Below are positions 53,847 to 63,821 of a stretch of 64,000 nucleotides of DNA, one piece after another. A program made the position numbers and the translations under genes. Numbering within the stretch: the stretch's first letter is position 1; every line of letters begins with the position of its first letter. Under the pieces are notes generated by a model that did not search any database, was not told the DNA's origin, and worked only from the letters and a program-made list of their open reading frames with translations. The stretch spans positions 1,736,001-1,800,000 of the forward strand of contig NZ_CCBB010000001.1 of assembly GCF_000613185.1 (NCBI RefSeq). Reading direction: 5' to 3'. The stretch is from Mycolicibacterium cosmeticum (GTDB lineage Bacteria > Actinomycetota > Actinomycetes > Mycobacteriales > Mycobacteriaceae).

Positions 53847-55283
53847 ATGACCATTCACCACAAGATGTTCATCGACGGCAGCTGGACCGATGCGTCAGGC
53901 GGCGCCGTCGACCAGGTGCCCGCCCCCGCCACCGGTGAGGCCTTCGCCGAGATCGCCCACGGCACGCCATCCGACGTCGACCGCGCCGTGGCGGCCGCCG
54001 ACGCCGCCTTCCCCGGCTGGGCCAGGACGCCGGTGGGCGAACGGGCCCGGGCCTTTCTCACCCTTGCCGACCGGGTCGAGGCCGACCAGCGCACACTCGC
54101 CGAGATCGAATCCCGCAACGTCGGCAAACCCATCAGCCTGGCGCTGGAAGAGATGGAGATGATCGCCGACCACCTCCGGTTCTTCGCCGGCGGTGCCCGC
54201 GCCATGGAAGGCCGCGCCGCCACCGAGTTCGTCCGCGGCAAGACCAGCATCGTCCGCCGCGATCCGCTCGGCGTCGTCGGCTCGGTCGCACCGTGGAACT
54301 ACCCGCTGCTGATGGCGATCTGGAAGATCTCCCCAGCCCTGCTCACCGGAAACACCTTGGTGCTCAAGCCCTCCGAACACACCCCGTTCTCGGTCCTGCG
54401 GCTCGCCGAACTCGCCCAGGATCTCTTTCCCGCCGGCGTGTTCAACATCGTCACCGGTGACGGCGAAGACGTCGGTGCCCGACTCGTGGCCCATCCGCGG
54501 GTGCGGATGTCCTCGCTGACCGGCTCCGTGGAGACGGGCCGGGCGTTGATGCGCGCCTCGGCCGATTCGAACCTCAAGCGGCTGCACCTGGAACTCGGCG
54601 GGAAGGCGCCGGTGGTGGTGTACCCCGACGCCGACGTGTCCCTGGCGGTCGGCAAGATCATGGAGGGCGCCTTCTGCAATTCCGGCCAGGACTGTATGGC
54701 CGCCTCCCGTCTGTACGTTCACGAGAGCGTGCACGACGAACTCGTGGCCGGCCTCGAAAAGGCGGTCAAGGAACTCGATCTGGGCGATATCGCCGATGAG
54801 AGCACCACGATGGGTCCGGTCATCACCGCGGCCCATCGCGACCGGGTCGAGGGCTTCGTGGCACGGGCGAAGGCCACCGGGCACACCGAACTCATCCAGG
54901 GCGACAACCCCGGGACAGGCTTCTACACCGCCCCCACCGTCGTCGTCGGCGCCAGGCAGGGCGACGAGATCGTCGGCACCGAGGTGTTCGGGCCGGTGAC
55001 GTCGGTGACCAGCTTCGGTGACGGCGACGACGTGATCGGTTGGGCCAACGACACCGAATACGGACTTGCCGCTTCGGTTTTCACCAACGACATCGGACGG
55101 GCCCTGACCGCGTCCAGGGACCTTCAGTTCGGCACGGTGTGGGTCAACGACCACCTGCCGGTCACGCCCGAGATGCCGCACGGCGGCTTCAAGCAGTCCG
55201 GCAACGGCAAGGACATGTCCGTGTACGCCCTTGAGGAGTACACCGAGATCAAACACGTCATGATCAACACCGAGAGCGCCTGA
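53847..55283 (+). CDS. NAD(P)-dependent aldehyde dehydrogenase (aminoaldehyde type)
   Basis: 478 residues. NAD site PWNYPLLMAIWKISPALLTGN, LTGSVETGR, general base ELGGKAPVVV, catalytic cysteine in NSGQDCMAA (Cys283). The closest resemblance I can see is to gamma-aminobutyraldehyde or betaine-aldehyde dehydrogenases. It would oxidise an aldehyde made by the FAD enzyme or delivered by amine breakdown; exact substrate unknown. Confidence 0.9.
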   Translation: MTIHHKMFIDGSWTDASGGAVDQVPAPATGEAFAEIAHGTPSDVDRAVAAADAAFPGWARTPVGERARAFLTLADRVEADQRTLAEIESRNVGKPISLALEEMEMIADHLRFFAGGARAMEGRAATEFVRGKTSIVRRDPLGVVGSVAPWNYPLLMAIWKISPALLTGNTLVLKPSEHTPFSVLRLAELAQDLFPAGVFNIVTGDGEDVGARLVAHPRVRMSSLTGSVETGRALMRASADSNLKRLHLELGGKAPVVVYPDADVSLAVGKIMEGAFCNSGQDCMAASRLYVHESVHDELVAGLEKAVKELDLGDIADESTTMGPVITAAHRDRVEGFVARAKATGHTELIQGDNPGTGFYTAPTVVVGARQGDEIVGTEVFGPVTSVTSFGDGDDVIGWANDTEYGLAASVFTNDIGRALTASRDLQFGTVWVNDHLPVTPEMPHGGFKQSGNGKDMSVYALEEYTEIKHVMINTESA

Positions 55284-55284
55284 C

Positions 55285-55611
55285 ATGGCGATCAGCGCGG
55301 TCAACACCTTCCGGCTGCGACCGGGGGTCAGCATCGAGGACTTCGAGAGGTTCTCGACCGAACTCGACCGGCCCACCTGCCTGGCCCTGGAGGTCGTACT
55401 CGGATTCGACGTCTTCTTCGTGGAACCCGCCGGGCCCGCCGACCCGCACGTCCTCGAGATCATGACGGTCGCCTCTTGGCCGGAATGGGAGCGGATTCGC
55501 GACACCGCACCAGAACTCAAGCCCGTCGTCGAGAGGTTCCACGAACTCGTCGAGCCCGGCAGCATCGTGACGCTGCTGACTCGCAAATCACCCCAGCCGC
55601 AGGAGACCTGA
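55285..55611 (+). CDS. Small alpha/beta-barrel (ABM/REDY-like) protein
   Basis: 108 residues. AVNTFRLRPGVSIEDFERFSTELDRPTC, then VFFVEPAG, and HVLEIMTVASWPEWERIRD fit a ferredoxin-like dimeric alpha/beta barrel of the kind found with small monooxygenases and isomerases. Start one base after the aldehyde dehydrogenase stop, and the next gene starts one base after its own, so it is embedded in the operon. Catalytic role unknown. Confidence 0.65.
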   Translation: MAISAVNTFRLRPGVSIEDFERFSTELDRPTCLALEVVLGFDVFFVEPAGPADPHVLEIMTVASWPEWERIRDTAPELKPVVERFHELVEPGSIVTLLTRKSPQPQET

Positions 55612-55612
55612 C

Positions 55613-57334
55613 ATGACCACGACACCGGATTACGACGCCGTCATCATCGGCGCGGGCCACAACGGCCTGGTGACCGCCAACTATCTGGCCCGCGCCGGCA
55701 AGCGGGTGCTGGTGCTGGAGGCTCGCCATGTCGTCGGCGGGGCCTGCGTCACCGAGGAGCTGATCCCCGGCAGCAAGTGGTCCTCGTGCGCCTTCATCGC
55801 GGGCCTGCTGCGGCCCGAGATCATCACCGAACTCGAACTGGCCAGATTCGGCCTGGACCTCTATCAAGGGGATGCGCTGTCCTTCAGTCTCTTTCGGGAC
55901 GGGACGTCATTCACCATGTGGAAGGAAACAGACCGGACGCTGCGCGAACTGGAGAAGATCAACAAACACGACGCGCAGGCGTTCCTCGACTTCGGGGTTC
56001 GGCTACAGCGGTTCGCCGGGCTCGTGACGCCGTACCTGCTGACCCCGCCCCCGCAACGTTCGGAGGTGCTCGCGGCATTCGAGGAGGCAGGCGAGCAGGC
56101 GCTGTTCAACGAGTTCACCCTGCTCTCGGTGCGCGACCTGCTCGACAGGTACTTCGAGGACGAGCGCATCAAGAGCATGTTGACGTTCTTCGGGATGGTG
56201 TCGATCTTCGGCGGCCCGTCGTCACCGGGAACGGCCTACACCTACGGACACCACTCCTGGGGTGAATTCAACGGCAACTTCGGCCAGTTCGGTCTCGCGC
56301 GTGGCGGGATGGGCGCCATCAGCGAGGCGTTGGCCGCGGGCGCACGCCACCACGGTGCGACGATCCGGACCTCGACACCGGTCGACACCGTGATCGTCGA
56401 GCGGGGAACGGCCACCGGGGTCCGGCTCACCGACGGGACGGTCATCACGGCCGGACAGGTCTTCTCCAATGCCGACCCCAAGCGGTCCCTGCTGCGGTTG
56501 ATCGAACCCGGCCTGCTGCCGGCCAAACTCGTCCGCGACGTCGAATCGATCGACACCCGGGGGTCGATGGCGCGGATTCACCTGTTGATCGACGAACTGC
56601 CGCAGTACCTTCCGTTCGCCGATGCGACGGAAGGACCACAGCACCACGGGCATCAACTGCTCGGCCCCAGCAGGGAGGCGTTCGAGGAGGCCTACGAGGC
56701 ACAACGGCGCGGCACCTTCCCGAGCACGTTCGTCATCGAGGCCGTCACCCAGTCGGTGACCGACGACTCGCTGGCCCCCGCCGGCCTGCACACGATGACC
56801 CTGGGCATCCAGCAGCTTCCGTCCCAGTTGAGCGGGACCACGTGGGCGGCCGAGAAGGAGAAGTGGGCCGACCTGGTGCTGGCGGACCTGTTCACCTACG
56901 CCCCCAACCTGCGCGAGCACATCCTGGACCGGGTGATCATCACACCCGACGACCTGAACGACGAGTACCTGATCACCGACGGCAACATCTTCCACGGCAG
57001 CATGATGCTCGACCAGCTGTTCGGGGCACGCCCGATCCCGGAGCTGGCCAATTACCGTACGCCCGTGCGCAATTACTACCTCTGCGGCTCGGGCACCCAT
57101 CCCGGCGGCGGCGTGATGGGCGCCAACGGCCACAACGCCGCGAAGATCGCCCTCGCCGACGCGGACGGCGGCATCACCACACCGAGCGCCCGTCACGGCG
57201 GCCGGAAGGCGCCTTGGCAGCAGCGGCTCGTCGGCGGCCTGATGTCCACCAGGCCGGGGCGCTGGGTGGGATACCAGGCGGCCCGGCAACCCGCGCTGCG
57301 CAAGGTGACCGCGTACGCGGCGCGCGTCCGCTGA
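55613..57334 (+). CDS. FAD-dependent oxidoreductase, phytoene-desaturase/amine-oxidase type
   Basis: 573 residues. The N-terminal dinucleotide loop VIIGAGHNGLVTANYLARAGKRVLVLEA binds FAD; FARGGMGAISEALAAGARHHGATI, GQVFSNADPKRSLLRL, and the C-terminal GGGVMGANGHNAAKIAL complete the CrtI-like fold. No carotenoid genes are nearby, so an oxidase/desaturase of a smaller substrate is likely. The gene joins the aldehyde dehydrogenase operon. Confidence 0.85.
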   Translation: MTTTPDYDAVIIGAGHNGLVTANYLARAGKRVLVLEARHVVGGACVTEELIPGSKWSSCAFIAGLLRPEIITELELARFGLDLYQGDALSFSLFRDGTSFTMWKETDRTLRELEKINKHDAQAFLDFGVRLQRFAGLVTPYLLTPPPQRSEVLAAFEEAGEQALFNEFTLLSVRDLLDRYFEDERIKSMLTFFGMVSIFGGPSSPGTAYTYGHHSWGEFNGNFGQFGLARGGMGAISEALAAGARHHGATIRTSTPVDTVIVERGTATGVRLTDGTVITAGQVFSNADPKRSLLRLIEPGLLPAKLVRDVESIDTRGSMARIHLLIDELPQYLPFADATEGPQHHGHQLLGPSREAFEEAYEAQRRGTFPSTFVIEAVTQSVTDDSLAPAGLHTMTLGIQQLPSQLSGTTWAAEKEKWADLVLADLFTYAPNLREHILDRVIITPDDLNDEYLITDGNIFHGSMMLDQLFGARPIPELANYRTPVRNYYLCGSGTHPGGGVMGANGHNAAKIALADADGGITTPSARHGGRKAPWQQRLVGGLMSTRPGRWVGYQAARQPALRKVTAYAARVR

Positions 57335-57375
57335 GAGCTGCACCAGTGCAACCGGCAGAGGAACGAGGAATAACG

Positions 57376-59127
57376 GTGTCACCGGAATCGACCGGGCTGA
57401 GAAGCGCAAAATGGTTCGCGGGCAAGGATGTTCCAGGATTCGTACACCGCTCTGCGATGCGCGCGTCGGGATTCTCCCGGATGGCCTTCGAAGGCCGCCC
57501 GATCGTCGGGATCTGCAACTCGTGGTCCGAAGTCGTCAACTGCAACATGCACTTCCGCGGCCTGGCCGACTCGGTTCGGCGCGGCGTCCTGGCGGCGGGC
57601 GGGTTCCCGCTCGAATTCCCCACCATGTCACTGGGCGAGCAGTTGATGAAACCGACCACCATGCTCTTCCGGAACCTGATGGCGATGGACGTCGAGGAGT
57701 CGATTCGGGCCTACCCGTTCGATGCTGTGGTCCTGCTCGGCGGGTGCGACAAGACGGTTCCCGCGCAGCTGATGGGCGCGGCGAGTGCGGACGTGCCCGC
57801 GATCGCCCTGACCGGCGGCCCGGCCGCGCCGGCGATCTTCGACGGCAAGCAACTCGGTGTGGGGACCGACCTCTGGCAGTACATCGATGACGTGCGGGCC
57901 GGCCGCATGTCGATGGCCGACTACGAACGACTGGAGGCCGCGGCGGGGCCCTCGCGCGGACACTGTCCCGAGATGGGCACCGCCTCCACCATGGCCACCC
58001 TCGTCGAGGGTCTCGGCATGACGCTGCCGGGCACCGCCGCGATACCCGCCATGGATTCGCGCCGGCTGCAGGTCGCCGAGGAGTGCGGGGCCAGGGCCGT
58101 CGGGCTGGCGGTCGAGCGGCTACGGCCGTCCCAGGTGATGACGGCCGAGGCCTTCGACAACGCGATAACGCTGATGCTGGCGGTCGGCGGCTCGACCAAC
58201 GCGATCGTGCACCTGCTGGCGATCGCCGGCCGGGTCGGAGTCCCGTTGTCCCTGGACCGCTTTCACGAACTCTCGGAACGCACACCGCTGGTGGTCAACG
58301 TCCGCCCGGCCGGGGAACACCTCGTCGAGCAGGTCTTCCACGCCGGCGGGATACCGGCGGTGATGAAATCGGTCGAGCCCTTGTTGCACACCGACGCGGC
58401 CACCGTCACCGGCAAGACGGTCGCCGACAACCTCGCCGCTGTCGCTGCGACCGACGCGACCGTGATCGCCCCGCTGGCTGCACCGTTCCAGCCGCCCGGT
58501 GGCCTCGCCGTGGTGCGCGGCAACCTCGCTCCCGACGGTGCGGTCGTCAAGTGCAGCGCGGCCAGTCCCGAGTTGCTGGTCCACCGGGGGCCCGCGGTGG
58601 TCTTCGAGAACATGCGGGATCTGATGCGCCGGTTCGACGATCCCGATCTGGAGGTGACCGCCGACTCCGTGTTGATCCTCCGCTCGGCCGGCCCGCGGGG
58701 CGCGCCGGGTATGCCCGAATGGGGCCAATTGCCCATCCCGAGCAAGCTCCTTCGGCAGGGTGTCACCGATATGGTCCGCATCTCCGATGCCAGGATGAGC
58801 GGCACCGCCTACGGCACCTGCGTGTTACACGTCAGCCCGGAATCGGCGGTGGGTGGACCGCTGGCGTTGGTCCGCGACGGTGACATCATCGCCCTCGACG
58901 CGCCGGCCAGAAGATTGGACATGCTGGTATCGGAGGACGAGTTGTCTTCGCGGCGAGCCGAATTGGCCCCTGCACCGGCTCGGCATACCCGCGGCTACGC
59001 CGCCCTGTACACCGAACGCGTGCTGCAAGCCGATCGGGGATGTGACTTCGATTTCCTGGTCGGGCGCTCACGAACGCCCGAGGACGAACCCGAGGCGATT
59101 TTCGAAGGGTGGATAGGCGGGTGGTGA
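57376..59127 (+). CDS. IlvD/Edd-family dehydratase, sugar-acid subgroup
   Basis: 583 residues. Fe-S and Mg ligands are intact: Cys56 (SEVVNCN), Cys124-Asp125-Lys126 (GCDKT) and Cys197 (RGHCPEMGTAST). GICNSWSE and GHCxxMGTAST are the variants of aldonic-acid dehydratases (arabinonate, xylonate type) rather than of IlvD. It removes water from a 2,3-dihydroxy acid to give a 2-oxo-3-deoxy acid, the class of compound cleaved by the aldolase in this cluster. GTG start. The stop abuts the mazG stop with no base between. Confidence 0.9.
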   Translation: MSPESTGLRSAKWFAGKDVPGFVHRSAMRASGFSRMAFEGRPIVGICNSWSEVVNCNMHFRGLADSVRRGVLAAGGFPLEFPTMSLGEQLMKPTTMLFRNLMAMDVEESIRAYPFDAVVLLGGCDKTVPAQLMGAASADVPAIALTGGPAAPAIFDGKQLGVGTDLWQYIDDVRAGRMSMADYERLEAAAGPSRGHCPEMGTASTMATLVEGLGMTLPGTAAIPAMDSRRLQVAEECGARAVGLAVERLRPSQVMTAEAFDNAITLMLAVGGSTNAIVHLLAIAGRVGVPLSLDRFHELSERTPLVVNVRPAGEHLVEQVFHAGGIPAVMKSVEPLLHTDAATVTGKTVADNLAAVAATDATVIAPLAAPFQPPGGLAVVRGNLAPDGAVVKCSAASPELLVHRGPAVVFENMRDLMRRFDDPDLEVTADSVLILRSAGPRGAPGMPEWGQLPIPSKLLRQGVTDMVRISDARMSGTAYGTCVLHVSPESAVGGPLALVRDGDIIALDAPARRLDMLVSEDELSSRRAELAPAPARHTRGYAALYTERVLQADRGCDFDFLVGRSRTPEDEPEAIFEGWIGGW

Positions 59128-60063
59128 TCACGGTTGCGCGGGCGGCCAGTGCGCGCGCCACTCGTCCGCGGTGATCGCGGCGGGTGGCGCGTCGGCGATG
59201 GCGTCACCGCGGCGATCGGCCAAGACCGCTCGCTCGACCGCGCGGACGGTGTCGATGAACTCCAGAACCGCGGCGCGCAGCTCGTTTTCGGGATCACCGC
59301 CGATATCGATGCGCACTTCACGCAGATCGGCCGGCACCAGGTCTTCGGGCAGCCCGGCGGCGGTCGCGCGTTCCAGGATCTTGTGCGCCAGCGCCAGGGC
59401 CGGCTGACCGGTGGGCACGTCGTCCATGCACGAGTTGCGGGCCTTGGAGAGCTTCTCTTGCGCTTTGCGTTCCTCCCACTGCGCCAGCTGCTCTTCCAGC
59501 GAAACCGATTCCCCGGCAAGCACACCGAAGGCGCGGTTGCCCAGCTTGCGCACCAGCGCGTCGGCGACATCGTCGATGCCGAACGGGTGGGTGGGCGCGT
59601 CCTCGGCGATGCGGGCGTGGAACAGCACCTGCAGCAACACATCCCCGAGCTCTTCGCGGAGCTCGTCGGCGTCACCGCTGCGCACCGCGTCGAACAGTTC
59701 GTAGGTTTCCTCGAGCAGGTAGCGGCGCAGCGAGTCGTGCGTCTGCTCGCTCTCCCACGGGCCGTCGGTGCGCAGCTTGTCCATCATCGCCACCGCGTCG
59801 ACCAGCCGCTCACCGGGTTGCGGTGCCGGGGCGGCGATCAGCCGCTCCCCGGCCGCCAGCCGGGCCTTCACCGCGGGATGCTCAGGATCCGAGGACAACA
59901 GCACCGGGGCCGGCTCGCCGTCGTATTCGGGCCGGGCCGACGGCAGCGACCACGGCACCTTGATCGGCATCTCCTCGGTGTACTGCACGTCCCCGGCCAG
60001 CAGCTCGACGGCGTCCACCGGAACCAGGGCCGGCCGGCGCGGATCCACCAGGACGACAGTCAT
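59128..60063 (-). CDS. mazG: Nucleoside triphosphate pyrophosphohydrolase MazG
   Basis: 311 residues. The MazG core is DAVAMMDKLRTDGPWESEQTHDSLRRYLLEETYELFDAV with EExxE-type metal ligands, then ELREELGDVLLQVLFHARI (ExxD) and GIDDVADALVRKL. It hydrolyses noncanonical NTPs to NMP and PPi. The N-terminal 95 residues are the actinobacterial extension. The ATG at 60063 is the third of three equal RBS-ATGA junctions; see the tandem repeat. Confidence 0.94.
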   Translation of the reverse strand: MTVVLVDPRRPALVPVDAVELLAGDVQYTEEMPIKVPWSLPSARPEYDGEPAPVLLSSDPEHPAVKARLAAGERLIAAPAPQPGERLVDAVAMMDKLRTDGPWESEQTHDSLRRYLLEETYELFDAVRSGDADELREELGDVLLQVLFHARIAEDAPTHPFGIDDVADALVRKLGNRAFGVLAGESVSLEEQLAQWEERKAQEKLSKARNSCMDDVPTGQPALALAHKILERATAAGLPEDLVPADLREVRIDIGGDPENELRAAVLEFIDTVRAVERAVLADRRGDAIADAPPAAITADEWRAHWPPAQP

Positions 60064-60127
60064 TTCGCGCCTCCGGCACGGGAAGTCATTTCGCGCCTCC
60101 GGCACGGGAAGTCATTTCGCGCCTCCG
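60061..60127 (-). repeat. 26-bp tandem repeat at the mfd/mazG junction with mini-ORFs
   Basis: Units at 60061-60086 and 60087-60112 plus a partial third to 60127. Read on the minus strand, each unit carries GGAGG and an ATGA junction. The mfd stop overlaps an ATG that opens a 9-residue ORF (MTSRAGGAK), whose stop overlaps an identical ORF, whose stop overlaps the mazG ATG. Confidence 0.85.
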
Positions 60128-63100
60128 ATGACCTCGTCCACCTCGTCGGCGGGCCGCCCGTCCAGCGTCAGCAACAGCCCCGCCACCGCCTTCACCAACT
60201 CCAGGTCGCGGATGCGCGGCGCACCCACATTGGTCCCGGCCCGCGGGATCGGGATCTGCACCGTCGAGGTGGTCGCACGGTACGCCGCACCCGGGTACAC
60301 CCGCTTGAGCCGCAACTGCTGGGAATCCTGCAGCATCAGCGGCGCCACCCGCAGCGTCGACTCCGAGATCGCGGACACCTCGGTCACCCCGTACTTACGG
60401 CACAGCAGCCGCAGCCGGGCCACCGCGACGAGGCGCTGCGCCGGTTCGGGCAGCGGGCCGTACCGGTCCACGAGCTCCTCGATGACCGAACGGACGGCGC
60501 CCTCGTCACTGGCCGCGGCCAGGCGCCGGTAGCCCTCCAGCCGCAACCGGTCACTGCCGATGTAATCCGGGGGCAGGTGCGCGTCCACCGGCAGGTCGAT
60601 GCGCACATCCTTCGGTTCCTCAACGCCGACAACCGTTTTGCCGTCGACCGCGGCCCGGTAGGCTTCCACCGCTTCACCGACCAGACGCACGTACAGGTCG
60701 AAACCGACCCCCGCGACGTGGCCGGACTGCTCCACGCCCAGCACGTTGCCCGCGCCGCGGATCTCCAGGTCCTTCATCGCCACCGCCATACCCGCGCCCA
60801 GATCGTTGTTCTGCGCGATGGTGGCCAGCCGGTCGTGCGCGGTCTCGGTGAGCGGAACCTCGGGCGGATACAGGAAATACGCGTAACCGCGTTCCCGGCT
60901 GCGCCCGACCCGGCCGCGCAGCTGGTGCAACTGGGACAGACCGAAGGTGTCGGCGCGTTCCACGATCAGCGTATTGGCATTCGAGATGTCCAGGCCGGTC
61001 TCGACGATGGTGGTGCAGACCAGGATGTCGTATTCCCGGTTCCAGAACCCCTCGACGGTTTTCTCCAGCGCGTCCTCGTTCATCTGGCCGTGCGCCACCA
61101 CCACACGGGCCTCCGGCACCATCGCCTGCACCCGGGCGGCGGCCTGGTCGATCGACTTCACCCGGTTGTGGATGTAGAACGCCTGCCCGTCGCGCAACAA
61201 CTCCCGGCGCAGCGCGGCGGCCACCTGCTTGTCGTCGTGCGGACCGACATAGGTCAGCACCGGGAAGCGCTCCTCCGGCGGGGTCAGGATGGTCGACATC
61301 TCCCGGATGCCGGCCAGGCTCATCTCCAGCGTGCGCGGGATCGGGGTGGCGCTCATGGTCAGCACGTCGACGTGGGTGCGCAGGCTCTTGATGTGTTCCT
61401 TGTGCTCCACCCCGAAGCGCTGCTCCTCGTCGACGATCACCAGGCCGAGGTCCTTCCAGCGCACCCCGGTCTGCAACAGCCGGTGCGTGCCGATGACGAT
61501 ATCGACGGTGCCCTCGGCCATTCCGTCGATGACGGCCTTGGAGTCGGCCGGATCGGTGAACCGGGACAACCCCTTCACGGTCACCGGGAACCCGGCCATC
61601 CGCGCGGTGAAGGTCTGCAGATGCTGGTCGGCCAGCAGCGTGGTGGGCACCAGCACCGCGACCTGTTTGCCGTCCTGCACCGCCTTGAACGCGGCGCGCA
61701 CCGCGATCTCGGTCTTGCCGTAACCGACGTCGCCGCAGATCACCCGGTCCATCGGGACGGGCTTTTCCATATCGGCCTTGACCTCGGTGATGGCGGTCAG
61801 CTGGTCGACGGTCTCGGTGAACCCGAACGCGTCCTCCATCTCGGCCTGCCACGGGGTGTCCGGCCCGAACGCATGCCCCGGCGCGGCCTGGCGCTTGGCG
61901 TACAGCGACACCAGTTCCCCGGCGATCTCGCGAACCGCCTTGCGCGCCTTGGTTTTCGTGTTGGTCCAGTCGCTGCCGCCGAGCCGGCTCAGGGTGGGCG
62001 CCTGCCCGCCGACATACCGGGACAGCTGGTCCAGCGAATCCATCGGAACGTAGAGCTTGTCGGTGCCGCCGCCGCGCTTGGCCGACGCGTACTCCAGCAC
62101 CAGGTATTCCCGGCGGGCGCCGCCCACCACCCGCTCGGTCATCTCGACGAACTTGCCGATGCCGTGCTGGTCGTGCACCACCAGGTCGCCGGCCGTCAGC
62201 GCCAACGGGTCGACGACGTTACGCCGTTTGGCCGCAAGCCTTTTGCCTTCGGTGGCGGTGACCCGATTACCGGTCAGATCGGTCTCGGTGATGATGACCA
62301 GGTTCACCCCGGGCAGCACCAGGCCGTCGTGCAGCGGGCCCTTGAGCACGCCCACCACGCCCGCCGTCGGTGCCGCACCGGACGCGAGAAGGGCTGCCGG
62401 GATGTCGGATTCGCCGAGCTGTTCGACCACGCGCTGTGCGGTACCGGTACCGGGTGTGACCACGGCCGCATACCCACCGGTGGCGACGTGCGCCCGCAGC
62501 ATCGCGAAGATCTCGTCCAGCGACTGTTGGGAGCGCGCCGACGGGGCAGGACGCAGGTCCAGTTCGGTGGCGTTCTCGGCCGTCAGCTGGCTCAGCGTCC
62601 ACCACGGATGCCCGCCGGCGCGGGCGGCGGCCCGCACCTCGTCGAGTTCACGGAAGCCCGACCCGCCCAGCTGCTCGACGTCGATCGGGGCGTCACCACC
62701 CATCGCCGCGACCGACCAGGACGCCTCCAGGAACTCCCGGCCGGTCTTGATCAGGTCAGCGGCGCGGGCGCGCACCTTCTCCGGGTCGCACACCAACACC
62801 GGGGTACCGGCGGGCAGATGTTCGGTGAGCAGCACCAGGTCGTCGGGGCGCAGCACCGGAGCCAGCGCCTCCATGCCGTCGACGGTGATGCCCTCGGCCA
62901 GCTTCGCCAGCATGTCCCCGACGGTTCCGGCGATCGTGTTGTCGGTCTGGGGCCGCGCACCGGCGAGCTGACTGGCCCGCTCCCGCACCTCGGGGGTCAG
63001 CAGCAGCTCCCGGCACGGCATGGCGATCAGGGTGTCGATGGCGATCTCTGGAATGGACCGCTGGTCGGCGACGGCGAACATGCGCATCTCCGACACCTCG

Positions 63101-63726
63101 TCGCCCCAGAACTCGACGCGTACCGGGTGCTCGGCGGTGGGCGCGAAGATGTCGAGGATGCCGCCGCGCACCGCGAACTCGCCGCGCTTGGCCACCATGT
63201 CGACGCGGGTGTAGGCCAGTTCGACCAACCGGGCCACCGTCTCGTCGAAGTCCGCCTCTGCGCCCATCGTCAAGGTGACCGGCTCCACGTCGGCCAGTTC
63301 CGGGGCCATCGGCTGCAGCAGCGACCGGGTGGTGGTGACCACCACCCGCAGCGGCGGGCCGAGGCGCTCGTCGTCGGGATGGGCCAGCCGGCGCAGCAGC
63401 CGCAACCGGGCGCCGACGGTCTCGACACCGGGTGACAGGCGCTCGTGCGGCAGCGTCTCCCAGGACGGGAACAGGGCGGCGGCGTCACCGAACACCGCGC
63501 GCAGTTCGGCGGTCAGGTCGTCGGCTTCCCGGCCGGTGGCGGTGACGACGAGCAGCGGCCCGGCCTGCGCGGCGGCCGCCGCGACGAACGGGCGGGCACT
63601 GGCCGGTCCGACGAGGTCGTGTTCGGCTGCGCGGTCAGCCACACCGCGCAGGCCGGGATCGGTCAAAGCCAGTTCGATGAGGCCCGCCAGCGGGGTCTCG
63701 ACAGAAGGGTGCCCCGGTGCGGTCAT
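60112..63726 (-). CDS. mfd: Transcription-repair coupling factor Mfd
   Basis: 1204 residues. Order: UvrB-like N-terminal part ([26 protein letters not shown]), RNA-polymerase-interacting domain ([32 protein letters not shown]), RecG-like helicase with Walker [19 protein letters not shown] box, [27 protein letters not shown], and a C-terminal TRCF domain. It removes stalled RNA polymerase and recruits UvrA. The ATG at 63726 is preferred over a start at 63759. Confidence 0.97.
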   Translation of the reverse strand: MTAPGHPSVETPLAGLIELALTDPGLRGVADRAAEHDLVGPASARPFVAAAAAQAGPLLVVTATGREADDLTAELRAVFGDAAALFPSWETLPHERLSPGVETVGARLRLLRRLAHPDDERLGPPLRVVVTTTRSLLQPMAPELADVEPVTLTMGAEADFDETVARLVELAYTRVDMVAKRGEFAVRGGILDIFAPTAEHPVRVEFWGDEVSEMRMFAVADQRSIPEIAIDTLIAMPCRELLLTPEVRERASQLAGARPQTDNTIAGTVGDMLAKLAEGITVDGMEALAPVLRPDDLVLLTEHLPAGTPVLVCDPEKVRARAADLIKTGREFLEASWSVAAMGGDAPIDVEQLGGSGFRELDEVRAAARAGGHPWWTLSQLTAENATELDLRPAPSARSQQSLDEIFAMLRAHVATGGYAAVVTPGTGTAQRVVEQLGESDIPAALLASGAAPTAGVVGVLKGPLHDGLVLPGVNLVIITETDLTGNRVTATEGKRLAAKRRNVVDPLALTAGDLVVHDQHGIGKFVEMTERVVGGARREYLVLEYASAKRGGGTDKLYVPMDSLDQLSRYVGGQAPTLSRLGGSDWTNTKTKARKAVREIAGELVSLYAKRQAAPGHAFGPDTPWQAEMEDAFGFTETVDQLTAITEVKADMEKPVPMDRVICGDVGYGKTEIAVRAAFKAVQDGKQVAVLVPTTLLADQHLQTFTARMAGFPVTVKGLSRFTDPADSKAVIDGMAEGTVDIVIGTHRLLQTGVRWKDLGLVIVDEEQRFGVEHKEHIKSLRTHVDVLTMSATPIPRTLEMSLAGIREMSTILTPPEERFPVLTYVGPHDDKQVAAALRRELLRDGQAFYIHNRVKSIDQAAARVQAMVPEARVVVAHGQMNEDALEKTVEGFWNREYDILVCTTIVETGLDISNANTLIVERADTFGLSQLHQLRGRVGRSRERGYAYFLYPPEVPLTETAHDRLATIAQNNDLGAGMAVAMKDLEIRGAGNVLGVEQSGHVAGVGFDLYVRLVGEAVEAYRAAVDGKTVVGVEEPKDVRIDLPVDAHLPPDYIGSDRLRLEGYRRLAAASDEGAVRSVIEELVDRYGPLPEPAQRLVAVARLRLLCRKYGVTEVSAISESTLRVAPLMLQDSQQLRLKRVYPGAAYRATTSTVQIPIPRAGTNVGAPRIRDLELVKAVAGLLLTLDGRPADEVDEVIGGAK

Positions 63727-63821
63727 GATGCCACCATCGTAACCGGGCCCGGTGATCACGAATCGGGGCCGGGCACCGCCTCAGATGCCGCTATGTCGAC
63801 GGCGATCGCCGGTCCGATCCG

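Noticed and set aside
59134..63435. 1433-codon open frame on the plus strand
   Set aside because: It lies antisense to mfd and mazG, has the His/Gln/Arg/Gly-rich composition of a GC-rich shadow frame, and shows no domain.
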